DNA of 23,358 bases from an uncultured bacterium (GTDB lineage: Bacteria > Patescibacteriota > Minisyncoccia > Phycocordibacterales > UBA1006). The DNA lies in contig CAIXMG010000106.1 of the NCBI GenBank assembly GCA_903920485.1, positions 1 to 23,358 of the forward strand, written 5' to 3'. The notes below the pieces were generated by a model. It searched no databases. It was given only the letters and a program-made list of their open reading frames with translations, and had not been told where the DNA came from. Position 1 is the stretch's first letter; each line of letters begins with the position of its first letter. The translations under genes were made by a program, and so were the position numbers. Positions 1-6,907 of this stretch are shown here, one piece after another.

Positions 1-529
1 TGCGTTCTTCGAGAAGCTTGAAGGATTCGACTACGTCACGATCAAGCAGCCGAAAATCGGTCGAATACGGAACCATCTCCGTCTCACTTGTGGCGGACAT
101 CAGCTTGTAAAAAAAATATGACCCGATTCTCTTTACCGGACTTTCCCCGCGGTGGCTGTTTCGTACGCCGACCACGACTTTCGATCCCGCTTCCCAGGTG
201 GTGATGAAATCGGCGATGAGTTCCGGCGGATGCTGACCGTCCGCGTCAATCATGACCACCGCATCCCCCGACGCGCTCATGATGCCGGCAGTAAGTGCGG
301 TTTCCTTTCCGAAATTACGGGTGAACTGGATGTATTTTATGCGCGGATCTTTTTTTGCAAGGTCCATGACGAGCCGAGGAGTGGCATCCTTGCTCCCGTC
401 GTCCACGACAACCAGTTCGATGTCGTACCGACTCGAAATACCCTCAAGCTTTTCCAGGACATCAGCGATTACTCGCACGATGTTTTTCTCCTCATTATAG
501 GCAGGAATGATAATAGAAATGCGCTTCAT
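1..529 (-). CDS. Glycosyltransferase family 2, DPM1/GtrB-like (partial, 3' end outside window)
   Basis: The first 176 residues are visible from an ATG at 529; the C-terminus lies beyond the window edge. It starts MKRISIIIPAYNEEKN, the N-terminal signature of GT-A fold family 2 enzymes, followed by VVVDDGSKD at about residues 43-51, then NFGKETALTAG, a DADGQHPPE metal-binding motif near residues 97-105, and later STDFRLLDR. This order (NFGKE, DADGQHPP, DFRLLDR) is typical of the subgroup that moves a sugar from a nucleotide onto a polyprenyl-phosphate carrier. Family members are about 300-330 residues and usually end in membrane helices, which cannot be seen here. It begins 8 nt after the stop of the flippase gene, and an AAGGA stretch inside the end of that gene could serve as ribosome site, so the two are probably cotranscribed. 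Likely role: making a lipid-linked sugar donor. The exact sugar is unknown. Confidence 0.9.
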   Translation of the reverse strand, partial: MKRISIIIPAYNEEKNIVRVIADVLEKLEGISSRYDIELVVVDDGSKDATPRLVMDLAKKDPRIKYIQFTRNFGKETALTAGIMSASGDAVVMIDADGQHPPELIADFITTWEAGSKVVVGVRNSHRGESPVKRIGSYFFYKLMSATSETEMVPYSTDFRLLDRDVVESFKLLEER

Positions 530-537
530 ACGCCTGA

Positions 538-1845
538 TTATATCCTTTTTGGTTCTTTTGTTAACTGGACAACCCGGTTGGGGCATGCGATTCGATACGT
601 CAGGAGGACCAGCCATCCTCCCGCATAAACACCTGCGAGAATACGGGCAAGGGACTCTACCGAGTGTCCGCCAAGACACATGGCCACGCAGAACACGAGC
701 GCGATCACACAGAGGACGATCGGCATTCCTCGGATTTTTCTTGCAAATAGGACCGTCGCCTCAAGGGAAAGGAAGCTCAGGAAAAGTTCGATGACCCCTG
801 CCTGCCAGAGGATCGGTTCAAGAAACGAACCGATCGGCACATGAAACAGGGTATGCAGGACAAATCGCGGTATCAGCAGAAATATTCCGATCCCCGCGAT
901 GCCTATCGCGCCCATGATGGCATACGCGAGAGGAATGACCACCCTGCCGGAGCGACCGGATGAAGCTCCTTCAGGGGTATAGGAAAGGATCACGCCCATC
1001 AGGGCAAGGTTCGAGAAGAGAACCATCTTGCCGATGACGAGGAAGATGCTCATGAAACCGAGTGCCTCGGGCGAAAGAACGAGCCTCGAAAGCATGATGT
1101 CCCCATTGCTCAACACCACCAGACCGAGCGAAAACAGGAAGGTCGTGGGCAGCTGGCGAACGAGTGAGGAAGTAAGAATCCCTCTGGTTCCCTTGTCCAG
1201 ACCGTCGTCCGGACGAAAGGACCGTACTGCTGTTTGCTCAAAGAAGAAGAGCGCGTACAGCTGTGAAACGACGAATCCTGAAAGTGCCAGGACCGGACTA
1301 CGGGTAATGTAGCCAACCAACCCGGCACACACGATTTGCAAAAAAGCGGAGACAAGATTGATGCTCGTAAAGCGAAAGAACTTTTTTGTCCCTTGAACGA
1401 TCCCGGAAAAGAACAGCTCGAGGATGGCCGTAACCACTGAAAGAAGCACCAGCAGAAAAAGAACCGTGCCGTGGATGCGCATGGCCGAAAAAACTGCGAG
1501 GAGAATGATTCCTACGGCACTTATCAGAAAGCCGATGACATAGGCCCTGTATCTTAAATAGAAACGAATGAGCGAGGAGAGCTCTCGACGTTCTGTGTCC
1601 CGCGATGACCATGCCGAAAGACGCATCGCGTAATACGCAGGAGCAGTCCCCACGACGCTTGCAAACGAGATGATGCTGGCGTAGGTTTGGAATTCGCCGA
1701 AGCCGCTGATCGAAAAGACGTGCGCCATGATGACAATGAAAGTGTAGTTGAGTATCCCCAACAAAACACCTCCCCCGATCATTACGGTCGAGTCGAGCAA
1801 AAAGGGGCGAGTATCGGATGGTTCCTGGGGATGGGGCGTGTCCAT
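538..1845 (-). CDS. Wzx-like polysaccharide flippase (MATE/MOP superfamily)
   Basis: A 435-residue polytopic membrane protein with about 12 hydrophobic segments. The first helix region (VMIGGGVLLGILNYTFIVIM) is followed by SGFGEFQTYASIISF, which resembles the G-E/F-G motif region of Wzx/RfbX flippases of the MOP superfamily. Length fits the family (400-480 residues). Members move lipid-linked oligosaccharides across the cytoplasmic membrane during capsule, O-antigen or exopolysaccharide synthesis. Its ATG lies 3 nt downstream of the stop of the propeller surface-protein gene, and its stop is 8 nt before a polyprenyl-phosphate-type glycosyltransferase, so it is read as the middle gene of an operon that handles surface glycan. 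No polymerase or ligase is visible. The substrate cannot be told from sequence. A general polysaccharide-biosynthesis membrane protein is the only real alternative name. Confidence 0.85.
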   Translation of the reverse strand: MDTPHPQEPSDTRPFLLDSTVMIGGGVLLGILNYTFIVIMAHVFSISGFGEFQTYASIISFASVVGTAPAYYAMRLSAWSSRDTERRELSSLIRFYLRYRAYVIGFLISAVGIILLAVFSAMRIHGTVLFLLVLLSVVTAILELFFSGIVQGTKKFFRFTSINLVSAFLQIVCAGLVGYITRSPVLALSGFVVSQLYALFFFEQTAVRSFRPDDGLDKGTRGILTSSLVRQLPTTFLFSLGLVVLSNGDIMLSRLVLSPEALGFMSIFLVIGKMVLFSNLALMGVILSYTPEGASSGRSGRVVIPLAYAIMGAIGIAGIGIFLLIPRFVLHTLFHVPIGSFLEPILWQAGVIELFLSFLSLEATVLFARKIRGMPIVLCVIALVFCVAMCLGGHSVESLARILAGVYAGGWLVLLTYRIACPNRVVQLTKEPKRI

Positions 1846-1848
1846 GAA

Positions 1849-3582
1849 TTACGTCCCGCAACTGTCGTTCATCGCCTTTTTCGTGAACGGTCCAACGATG
1901 CCGTCGATGACAAGAGGCGGTACCGGCTTGAGGATAGCATTAAGTGCGATCTGCAATCGTTCTACTCCCTGCTTGGTAAGGGGGCCGAAAATGCCATCGG
2001 TCGGTCCTGCCGCCTGCTTATACGATGCCGCCAGAATGCGGTTGATCTGCTTCTGAAGGACGGCGACCTGGGTGATGGTCATCTTCGCATACGCGTTGTA
2101 GTGCCCGTTATGCGCCCCTTTCTTGAGGTTCTGGGTAATAATGAGCGATGCCGGACAGGTTCCCGATCCGAGAAGCTGGGTTGCCGTCGATGTCGTCGCA
2201 GAAGCAATCCAGGGTGCCACATATCCACCTCCCCCACCACTGCCTCCAACACTTCCGCTGCTGCTTACGACTGCCGCAAAGCCCGCCGTCACCGAGATGT
2301 CATGCGTGACACCAGTATCGGTCCGGGGATTCTGGGTTGATCCATCGGACCAGTTCACGAAGCGGTAGCCACCGTTCGGAACCGCGATGACGGGAGCTCC
2401 GTCCGAGCCGTCATTGACCGTCTGAAGGGTGGATCCGGTAATGGAACCTCCCGGTCCTGCGACATACGTCAACGTGCGAGGAATGAGGTAGTCCGTCGTA
2501 CATGCCAAGGGAGCGTTGGTGCGAGTGTCGATGACGGTGAGATAGCTAGAACTAGGATTGCTAATATAGAGATCGGATCCAACCGCGGTAGAGGACATCG
2601 GGTTATTGCTTCCAATTGAAACGGTGGTGGTTACGGCATTGGTCGTCGTATCGACGACGGAAATACTGTCTGATTCGTAATTCATTACGTACAGATTGGT
2701 ACCAATAAGGGTTGAGAAAGTTGGACCGTATCCGACCGGAATAGTATCAATGGTCTCATTGGTCGTCGTATCGACGACGGAGACGGTGTTGTCAGGAAAA
2801 TTGTTGACATACAGATTGGTACCGACAAGAGTCGAAGATTGTGCACCAACCCCCACCGAAACGCTGCCCGTAACGGTGTTGGTGTCCGTATCGATGATGG
2901 AGACATAACCCGAATACAAAGTGTTGACGTACAGGTACCTGCCTCCGACGAGGGTCGAATACGCTGGGTTGTTTCCAACCGTTATGGTATCGGTCACCGT
3001 GTTGTACGTACCGCTGTCGCTTGGGTTGACGTCGATGATCGAGATAGAGTTCGCGTTGCGGTTGTTCACGTACAGGTTGGTACCGACGAGGGTGGAAGAC
3101 AGTGGATCGGATCCAGGCCCTGTGGAAATGGTGTTTGTCACGGTGTTGGTCGCGGTGTCGAGAACCGTGACCGTATCAGCAGTCCCATTGGCCAGATACA
3201 AGTACCTACCGCCGACGAGGGTGGACGAGAAGGCAGGAATCCCTGCATCAACCGTATTTACCACAGTATTGCTATCCGTATCAACAACCGAAATGTTGCT
3301 TGAATAGGGACTGTTCACGTACAGATACCTGCCACCGACGAGGGTGGACGAGTAGTTCTGATTCCCCACTTCGATTATGCCGCAGCTCTGGTCCGCATAC
3401 CCGTATCCGTAGCCATACCCGTAGCCATAACCATCAGTTCCATATCCGTAGCCATATCCCGAGGGCTGGCTCAAAAGGGTGAACGCCGACGAGATTGCCG
3501 GGCCGAGGATGACGATTGCCGCCACGGCGAGGATGCTGATAACGAGAATCTTTGGGATGTGTGCCTTGACGTAGTCTTTCAT
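1849..3582 (-). CDS. Secreted/surface protein: YVTN beta-propeller, InlB B-like repeat, peptidoglycan-binding domain
   Basis: A 577-residue exported protein. Residues 1-33 form a signal peptide or N-terminal anchor (KILVISILAVAAIVILGPAI). Residues 42-62 are an almost pure Gly-Tyr repeat. Next come seven YVTN-type repeats of about 40 residues with the core TLVG-x-x-LYVN...VSVVDTTTNTV, enough for one seven-bladed propeller. A divergent InlB B-repeat follows (GGYRFVNWSDGSTQNPRTD), then a Ser/Gly linker. The C-terminal ~110 residues are a peptidoglycan-binding module with two half-sites (DGIFGPLTKQGV and DGIVGPFTKKAM). The protein is probably held to the wall by this domain. I chose the ATG at 3582 because a TTG 30 nt upstream is not suitably spaced from any Shine-Dalgarno, while a good promoter sits just before the ATG. 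The C-terminal module is almost the same as that of the protein ending at 18938. Ligand unknown. Confidence 0.9.
   Translation of the reverse strand: MKDYVKAHIPKILVISILAVAAIVILGPAISSAFTLLSQPSGYGYGYGTDGYGYGYGYGYGYADQSCGIIEVGNQNYSSTLVGGRYLYVNSPYSSNISVVDTDSNTVVNTVDAGIPAFSSTLVGGRYLYLANGTADTVTVLDTATNTVTNTISTGPGSDPLSSTLVGTNLYVNNRNANSISIIDVNPSDSGTYNTVTDTITVGNNPAYSTLVGGRYLYVNTLYSGYVSIIDTDTNTVTGSVSVGVGAQSSTLVGTNLYVNNFPDNTVSVVDTTTNETIDTIPVGYGPTFSTLIGTNLYVMNYESDSISVVDTTTNAVTTTVSIGSNNPMSSTAVGSDLYISNPSSSYLTVIDTRTNAPLACTTDYLIPRTLTYVAGPGGSITGSTLQTVNDGSDGAPVIAVPNGGYRFVNWSDGSTQNPRTDTGVTHDISVTAGFAAVVSSSGSVGGSGGGGGYVAPWIASATTSTATQLLGSGTCPASLIITQNLKKGAHNGHYNAYAKMTITQVAVLQKQINRILAASYKQAAGPTDGIFGPLTKQGVERLQIALNAILKPVPPLVIDGIVGPFTKKAMNDSCGT
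3397..3459 (-). repeat. Gly-Tyr dipeptide-repeat microsatellite
   Basis: About 63 bp of degenerate 6-bp units (CCGTAT/CCGTAG/CCATAC read on the plus strand) encode GYGYGYGTDGYGYGYGYGYG directly after the signal peptide of the propeller protein. The tract is low complexity and could vary in length by replication slippage without breaking the frame. Confidence 0.85.
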
Positions 3583-3592
3583 AATTAAAGCA

Positions 3593-3622
3593 AGTGTAAC
3601 ACGGCTATCCAAAATACGACAA
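3593..3622 (-). promoter_or_regulatory. Promoter of the propeller-flippase-glycosyltransferase operon, near-leaderless
   Basis: Reading the minus strand, TTGTCG (3622-3617), an 18-nt spacer, then TACACT (3598-3593), with only 10 nt before the ATG at 3582. Transcription should begin about 3 nt before the start codon, so no Shine-Dalgarno can be used. Confidence 0.5.
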
Positions 3623-3649
3623 GTGCTCGCCTCCTTATGACCATTACTT

Positions 3650-3677
3650 TTTCAAAAAAGAAAAGCCCTGACGGGCT
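3650..3677 (-). terminator. Rho-independent terminator after the relic gene
   Basis: Minus-strand hairpin AGCCC-GTCA-GGGCT (3677-3664) followed by the T-rich run TTTTCTTTTTT. It lies 8 bp after the stop of the relic reading frame and probably ends transcripts of the DUF5666 gene, insulating the next operon. Confidence 0.75.
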
Positions 3678-3685
3678 ACCCTTTT

Positions 3686-3831
3686 TCATTGATGCGCATT
3701 AACGTAAGCCCTTGTCTTTGGTCCGAACAGGCCGTCGGCAGCGAGTCCCATATTCTTCTGGAACGTCCTCGGATCGTCAAATTGTTCGAGGGAACGGTCC
3801 ACTGCGTCACGAAATCCCCCGCGGTTAAGGC
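3686..3831 (-). pseudogene. Deletion relic of a BspA-type/peptidoglycan-binding surface-protein gene
   Basis: Read on the minus strand just after the DUF5666 stop codon, the first frame gives LTAGDFVTQWTVPSNNLTI. This matches the start of the mature region in the two large BspA-like proteins of this window (TAGAFVTQWTVPSNNLTI). Immediately after, in another frame, comes FQKNMGLAADGLFGPKTRAY...NAHQ and a TGA, which matches the last residues of the protein ending at 15071 (FQKSAGLAPDGSFGPKTRAY). So the front and the very end of a long surface-protein gene remain, joined out of frame near 3772, and everything between is gone, as are the start codon and signal peptide. It cannot make a functional protein. 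The original terminator is still in place downstream. The front half is closest at DNA level to the gene starting at 14941. Confidence 0.85.
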
Positions 3832-3833
3832 CT

Positions 3834-4517
3834 CTAAAGTCCCAATGTCGTCTTTAGTGAAGAAATGGATTCTTTATGGGCAGTATCGGTCTCGAAAGAC
3901 TTAACAGAAGCCGGAAAATCGTTAATGTTTTCCGCATCGATGACACCTGCTGTGACAGGGTCCGTCATCCCCAGGACCATAACCTGGTCACCGACGGTCA
4001 GGTTCGAAACAGAGGCATCCTTACTTCCTGGAACGAAAAATCTCGTGTGCGCATTGATCGTAAACGTTCGGGTCGTGGACATTCCGGCGACGTGTCCCCT
4101 GCCTGCCCTTGGGGTTACCGTAACTGAAATGCTGCTCGGGCTGACGCTTGCAAGCGTTCCGTGGGCAACGGTCACGCTCGGCATGACGATGATTTCCTGC
4201 GCCGTCACGCTTGTCCCAGAAACGGTTCCCTCGACGGACACCTTCTGACCAGTCGTCAGGTCGGCAAGCGTGGCCCCTTTTTGACCGAGAACCATCGCAT
4301 TCGAAGCATCGACCGTATAGACAACCGGTGTCTTTGCCGTTGTCGTTACCGTAAGGGTCGTTCCGCTGATCGCAGTGATCGTTCCGTGAACGTCAGGAGT
4401 CCCAGCATGGTGGGCATGCGACGCGGTCGAAGACGCGAACGCTGCCGTCCCGCAGGCAAGAATGGCTATGGCGACCAGGAATGTAATAATGGTTCGATTT
4501 GAGAAGATTTTTTTCAT
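3834..4517 (-). CDS. Secreted DUF5666-type protein
   Basis: A 227-residue exported protein. Residues 1-33 are a signal peptide (NRTIITFLVAIAILACGTAAFAS; a Cys is present but there is no clean lipobox). The rest contains two tandem small beta-barrel-like units: residues about 42-112 (VHGTITAISGTTLTV...GQKVSVEGTVSGTSVTAQEI) and about 117-205 (AHGTLASVSPSSISV...VGDQVMVLGMTDPVTAGVIDAENI). The pattern G-T-I/L-x-x-I/V-S followed by L-T-x-G-D/Q-x-V-x-V-x-G is that of DUF5666 domains. Function is unknown; such proteins are common exported products in CPR bacteria. The ATG at 4517 was preferred over a GTG 15 nt upstream because it gives a standard signal peptide. The gene is divergent from the PqqD operon and shares its 150-bp upstream region. 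Its end abuts a decayed surface-protein gene. Confidence 0.8.
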   Translation of the reverse strand: MKKIFSNRTIITFLVAIAILACGTAAFASSTASHAHHAGTPDVHGTITAISGTTLTVTTTAKTPVVYTVDASNAMVLGQKGATLADLTTGQKVSVEGTVSGTSVTAQEIIVMPSVTVAHGTLASVSPSSISVTVTPRAGRGHVAGMSTTRTFTINAHTRFFVPGSKDASVSNLTVGDQVMVLGMTDPVTAGVIDAENINDFPASVKSFETDTAHKESISSLKTTLGL

Positions 4518-4566
4518 GTGATGGGGTTGCACGAAGGTGCGCGTTATTACTGCTGATTACTGGAAC

Positions 4567-4572
4567 AGTATA
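4567..4572 (-). promoter_or_regulatory. Possible -10 box for the DUF5666 gene
   Basis: TATACT on the minus strand, about 50 nt before the ATG at 4517; no convincing -35. The resulting leader of about 43 nt would contain a short GCAC-CTTC-GTGC hairpin (4529-4540). This leader is longer than those of the other genes here. Confidence 0.35.
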
Positions 4573-4628
4573 CATCGTTCGTCCTCAAAAGGAAAACCTT
4601 GGAACTGTACTTCACAAAAACCGGGAGG

Positions 4629-4657
4629 TTGTTTTTTTGAGCCAGTTCCCCTATAAT
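4629..4657 (+). promoter_or_regulatory. Promoter of the PqqD/HprK/ABC operon, near-leaderless
   Basis: TTGTTT (4629-4634), a 17-nt spacer, then a perfect TATAAT (4652-4657). The ATG at 4667 is 9 nt after the -10 box, so transcription is expected to start about 3 nt before the start codon. No Shine-Dalgarno sequence fits in this space. Confidence 0.75.
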
Positions 4658-4666
4658 CGACAGACT

Positions 4667-5110
4667 ATGACTGAGAACAAGACTTACAAGATAGACTCAC
4701 TTCGCGCGATCAGCGAAACCCTCGAAGGCGAGACCATCATCATCAACCTCGAGAACGGCAACTATTACAGCATGAACGAGACAGGAAGCGCCCTTTGGAA
4801 CCAGATCGGGTCCGGATGTTCCGTCGACCGGATCATGGCCGATTTCGTAAGCAATTATGACGTTGATGCCGAAACGGCCACCAAGGCCATCAACACACTT
4901 GTCGAATCGCTTCTTCATGATGGACTGATTTTGGAAACTGAACCCACGGAACCTTCCCCTTCCGAATCAACCTCGGAAAATTCTCACCCGAGGAAGGCCT
5001 TCGTTGCTCCCGCCATCGAGAGATACGAAGACATGCAGGAGATGATCCTTGCGGACCCAGTCCACGACGTGGGCGCCATGGGATGGCCAAAACTTAAGAA
5101 AGACATGTAG
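4667..5110 (+). CDS. PqqD-like RiPP recognition protein with a precursor-like C-terminal tail
   Basis: 147 residues. Residues about 10-92 are a PqqD-like fold: INLENGNYYSMNETGSALWNQI (the family's hallmark 'D/N-x-x-x-G-x-x-Y-x-L/M-N-x-x-G-x-x-x-W' pattern), then helices DRIMADFVSNYDVDAETATKAINTLVESLLHDGLI. PqqD-like domains (RREs) bind leader peptides of ribosomally made, modified peptides. A Pro/Ser/Glu linker (about 91-108) leads to a 39-residue tail: AFVAPAIERYEDMQEM, then DPVHDVGAMGWPK and a basic end. The first part fits the YxxPxL leader motif bound by lasso B1 proteins (F112, P115, I117). The tail has no Ser, Thr or Cys. Canonical PqqD proteins are about 90 residues, so the extension is an addition. 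I chose ATG 4667 because the promoter lies immediately upstream; any longer start would read through it. First gene of a six-gene operon. That the tail is the modified substrate is inference; it could instead be a docking peptide. Confidence 0.88.
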   Translation: MTENKTYKIDSLRAISETLEGETIIINLENGNYYSMNETGSALWNQIGSGCSVDRIMADFVSNYDVDAETATKAINTLVESLLHDGLILETEPTEPSPSESTSENSHPRKAFVAPAIERYEDMQEMILADPVHDVGAMGWPKLKKDM

Positions 5111-5113
5111 GTT

Positions 5114-5797
5114 ATGGACCTCCCCCTCATCTCGGTTGTCATTCCCGTATACAACGGGGAAAAATATATCGCCGACGCGATCAATTCGATACTCAAGCAG
5201 AACTATTCCCCGCTTGAGATTATTGTCGTTGACGACGGGTCGACCGACAACACGCAGGCGGTCCTCGAAAAATTTGGGAACGCAGTAACCGTCATTTCCC
5301 AGAGCAACCAGGGACAATCCGCCGCGCGGAATGTCGGCCTTCGTGCCACGAAAGGATCCGTCATCGGAATGCTCGACGCGGACGACCTGTGGACCGACGA
5401 CCACATCGCCCTCATGCTTCCGCACCTTCAACCGGAAAGCCCTTATGATTTTGTCAGGGGATCGGTCCGATATCTGAAAAACCACGGCACAAGTCAGGAA
5501 GAAACGACGGAAGCGTCATTCCTGGAAGCCCTGGTAGGCGCATGCCTGTACCGGACTTCCCTCATCGAACGTGTGGGTCCGTTCGCCGAGGATATGCGCC
5601 AAGGCGAAGACCTTGACTGGAACATCAGGATCACGGAATGCGGATGCCGGGAAAAACGAATCAGCGAGACCACCCTGTTCTACCGACGGCACGAGCACAA
5701 CATCACCAACGAAAACGGGGCCGTTGCCCAGGGATACGTACACGCGTTCAGGAAAAAACTCCTGCGGAGCCAGAACAAAAACAACATTGCCTCATAA
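5114..5797 (+). CDS. Glycosyltransferase family 2 (first of two in the operon)
   Basis: 227 residues, a single GT-A catalytic domain without membrane segments. Visible motifs: ISVVIPVYNGEKYIADAINS at the N-terminus, the nucleotide-binding VVDDGSTDNT (D40, D41), SNQGQSAARNVGL, the metal-binding LDADDLW (DxD at 88-90), and GEDLDW at 164-169, whose acidic pair is in the position of the catalytic base of inverting GT2 enzymes. It therefore looks catalytically complete. Family 2 enzymes transfer a sugar from a nucleotide-sugar to an acceptor; donor and acceptor cannot be told here. The ATG lies 3 nt after the stop of the PqqD-like gene, with no clear ribosome site, which suggests translational coupling. 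The position directly next to the tailed PqqD protein makes that protein, or a lipid carrier, a possible acceptor (inference). Confidence 0.9.
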   Translation: MDLPLISVVIPVYNGEKYIADAINSILKQNYSPLEIIVVDDGSTDNTQAVLEKFGNAVTVISQSNQGQSAARNVGLRATKGSVIGMLDADDLWTDDHIALMLPHLQPESPYDFVRGSVRYLKNHGTSQEETTEASFLEALVGACLYRTSLIERVGPFAEDMRQGEDLDWNIRITECGCREKRISETTLFYRRHEHNITNENGAVAQGYVHAFRKKLLRSQNKNNIAS

Positions 5798-5805
5798 CTA
5801 TTTTC

Positions 5806-6888
5806 ATGGAACACTTCGTCACCAAAAACTACTGGATCATCAAGAAGGAATATTTCGACAAGGTCGTGGTCCCGGCCTTTTCAAGGGTCTCGGAATCGGT
5901 CACACCGGTCACCAAAACCTACGTGTTCGCCGGAAAAATCATAGTGATGCATTTTTACAGCAAAGCCCTTGCCGAAACCATGACCCGCGCGATATCCCAC
6001 AACGAGACAGCTGCCGAAAAAACGGCAGACCTTACCATCAACCTGTGGGATTCGGTATCGACCGGACTCTCCTTTCCCGGTCCTTGGAGCAACCCGGATT
6101 ATGTCTTCGAACAGAAGACCGAGACCGGCGAACGACAGGCCGATTCTTTCATGGGGGTCTACCTGAACGGCGAAGAAACACTCAACCTGTATGACGAGAA
6201 GAACAACACGGCCTACTTCTGGACGGACGATGCACGAGACCTTCCCGATTGGATCAGCGCAGCACCGGTACGGACCATCCTCCACTGGTTCCTTTCGAAG
6301 AACCATGTCCACCTGATCCACGGGGCATCGATCGGCATGAACGGCCAGTCGGTCCTTCTTACGGCAAAGGGAGGATCGGGAAAGTCGACCACCGCGCTTT
6401 CGTGCCTGATGGCAGGCATGGACTATCTGGCCGACGACTACGTCGGCATCGAGACCGGGGACACGATGCTTGCCCACAGCCTCTACAGCTCGGTAAAGAT
6501 AACGCCAAACTCGCTGAGGTCGTTTCCTGAAATGCATGACAAGATCTGGAACACCAAATCGATGGGGACCGATGTCGACAACGGAAAGGGCATCGTCTTC
6601 CTGTCTGAATTCTTTCCGCAGCAGATCGTGCGACAGGCGCATCTTGCGGCAATCATGATCCCAACCATCAAGAACCGCGCCGAGACCCGCATCGTTCCCG
6701 CAACCAAGCTTCAGGCGATGCTCGCGCTTACGCCGACGACCCTGTTCCAACTGCCGTTGGCACGATCGACCAAGCTTGGGGAACTCAAGGAGATCATCTC
6801 GGAAACCCCCTGCTACTTCCTGGAACTGGGTTCAACCATCCGCGAAGTGCCCGGGGCGCTTGAGGCTTTTTTTGCCGATCTGCGGTAA
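5806..6888 (+). CDS. HprK-like Ser/Thr kinase family protein (lasso-cluster/HPr-rel type)
   Basis: 360 residues. The C-terminal half holds the HprK-type P-loop: VHLIHGASIGMNGQSVLL followed by Walker A KGGSGKST (188-195), then AGMDYLADDYVGI with the acidic pair D210-D211 that matches the LVADD motif of HPr kinases. The N-terminal ~160 residues are the poorly conserved extension typical of HprK-related proteins found with PqqD and nucleotidyltransferase genes, not the N-terminal domain of true HprK. In some Bacillales lasso clusters, homologues phosphorylate a Ser of the peptide. Here the precursor-like tail has no Ser or Thr, so the target would have to be the Ser-rich linker of the PqqD protein, a sugar or another substrate. 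I use the ATG at 5806, 8 nt after the preceding stop; longer reading frames would overlap the glycosyltransferase gene. The N-terminal 40 residues otherwise look ordinary. Confidence 0.85.
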   Translation: MEHFVTKNYWIIKKEYFDKVVVPAFSRVSESVTPVTKTYVFAGKIIVMHFYSKALAETMTRAISHNETAAEKTADLTINLWDSVSTGLSFPGPWSNPDYVFEQKTETGERQADSFMGVYLNGEETLNLYDEKNNTAYFWTDDARDLPDWISAAPVRTILHWFLSKNHVHLIHGASIGMNGQSVLLTAKGGSGKSTTALSCLMAGMDYLADDYVGIETGDTMLAHSLYSSVKITPNSLRSFPEMHDKIWNTKSMGTDVDNGKGIVFLSEFFPQQIVRQAHLAAIMIPTIKNRAETRIVPATKLQAMLALTPTTLFQLPLARSTKLGELKEIISETPCYFLELGSTIREVPGALEAFFADLR

Positions 6889-6907
6889 ACTGCTCACATA
6901 CCATACT

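Noticed and set aside
1687..2340. 217-codon plus-strand frame opposite the propeller and flippase genes
   Set aside because: Composition is typical of an antisense shadow, it spans two real genes and no ribosome site or family motif is visible.
4499..4666. N-terminal extension of the PqqD-like protein from an upstream start
   Set aside because: It would run through a near-consensus promoter (TTGTTT, 17 nt, TATAAT) and adds a non-homologous stretch before the PqqD fold.
5638..5805. Longer start for the HprK-like protein inside the preceding glycosyltransferase gene
   Set aside because: The extra residues are low-complexity Arg/Gln/His out-of-frame translation of the GT2 gene; ATG 5806 gives a normal N-terminus.
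5881..6750. Long antisense open frame (289 codons, minus strand) across the HprK-like gene
   Set aside because: It has no recognisable motifs, is rich in Arg/His/Gly as expected from the complement of a GC-rich gene, and overlaps a kinase with clear catalytic motifs.
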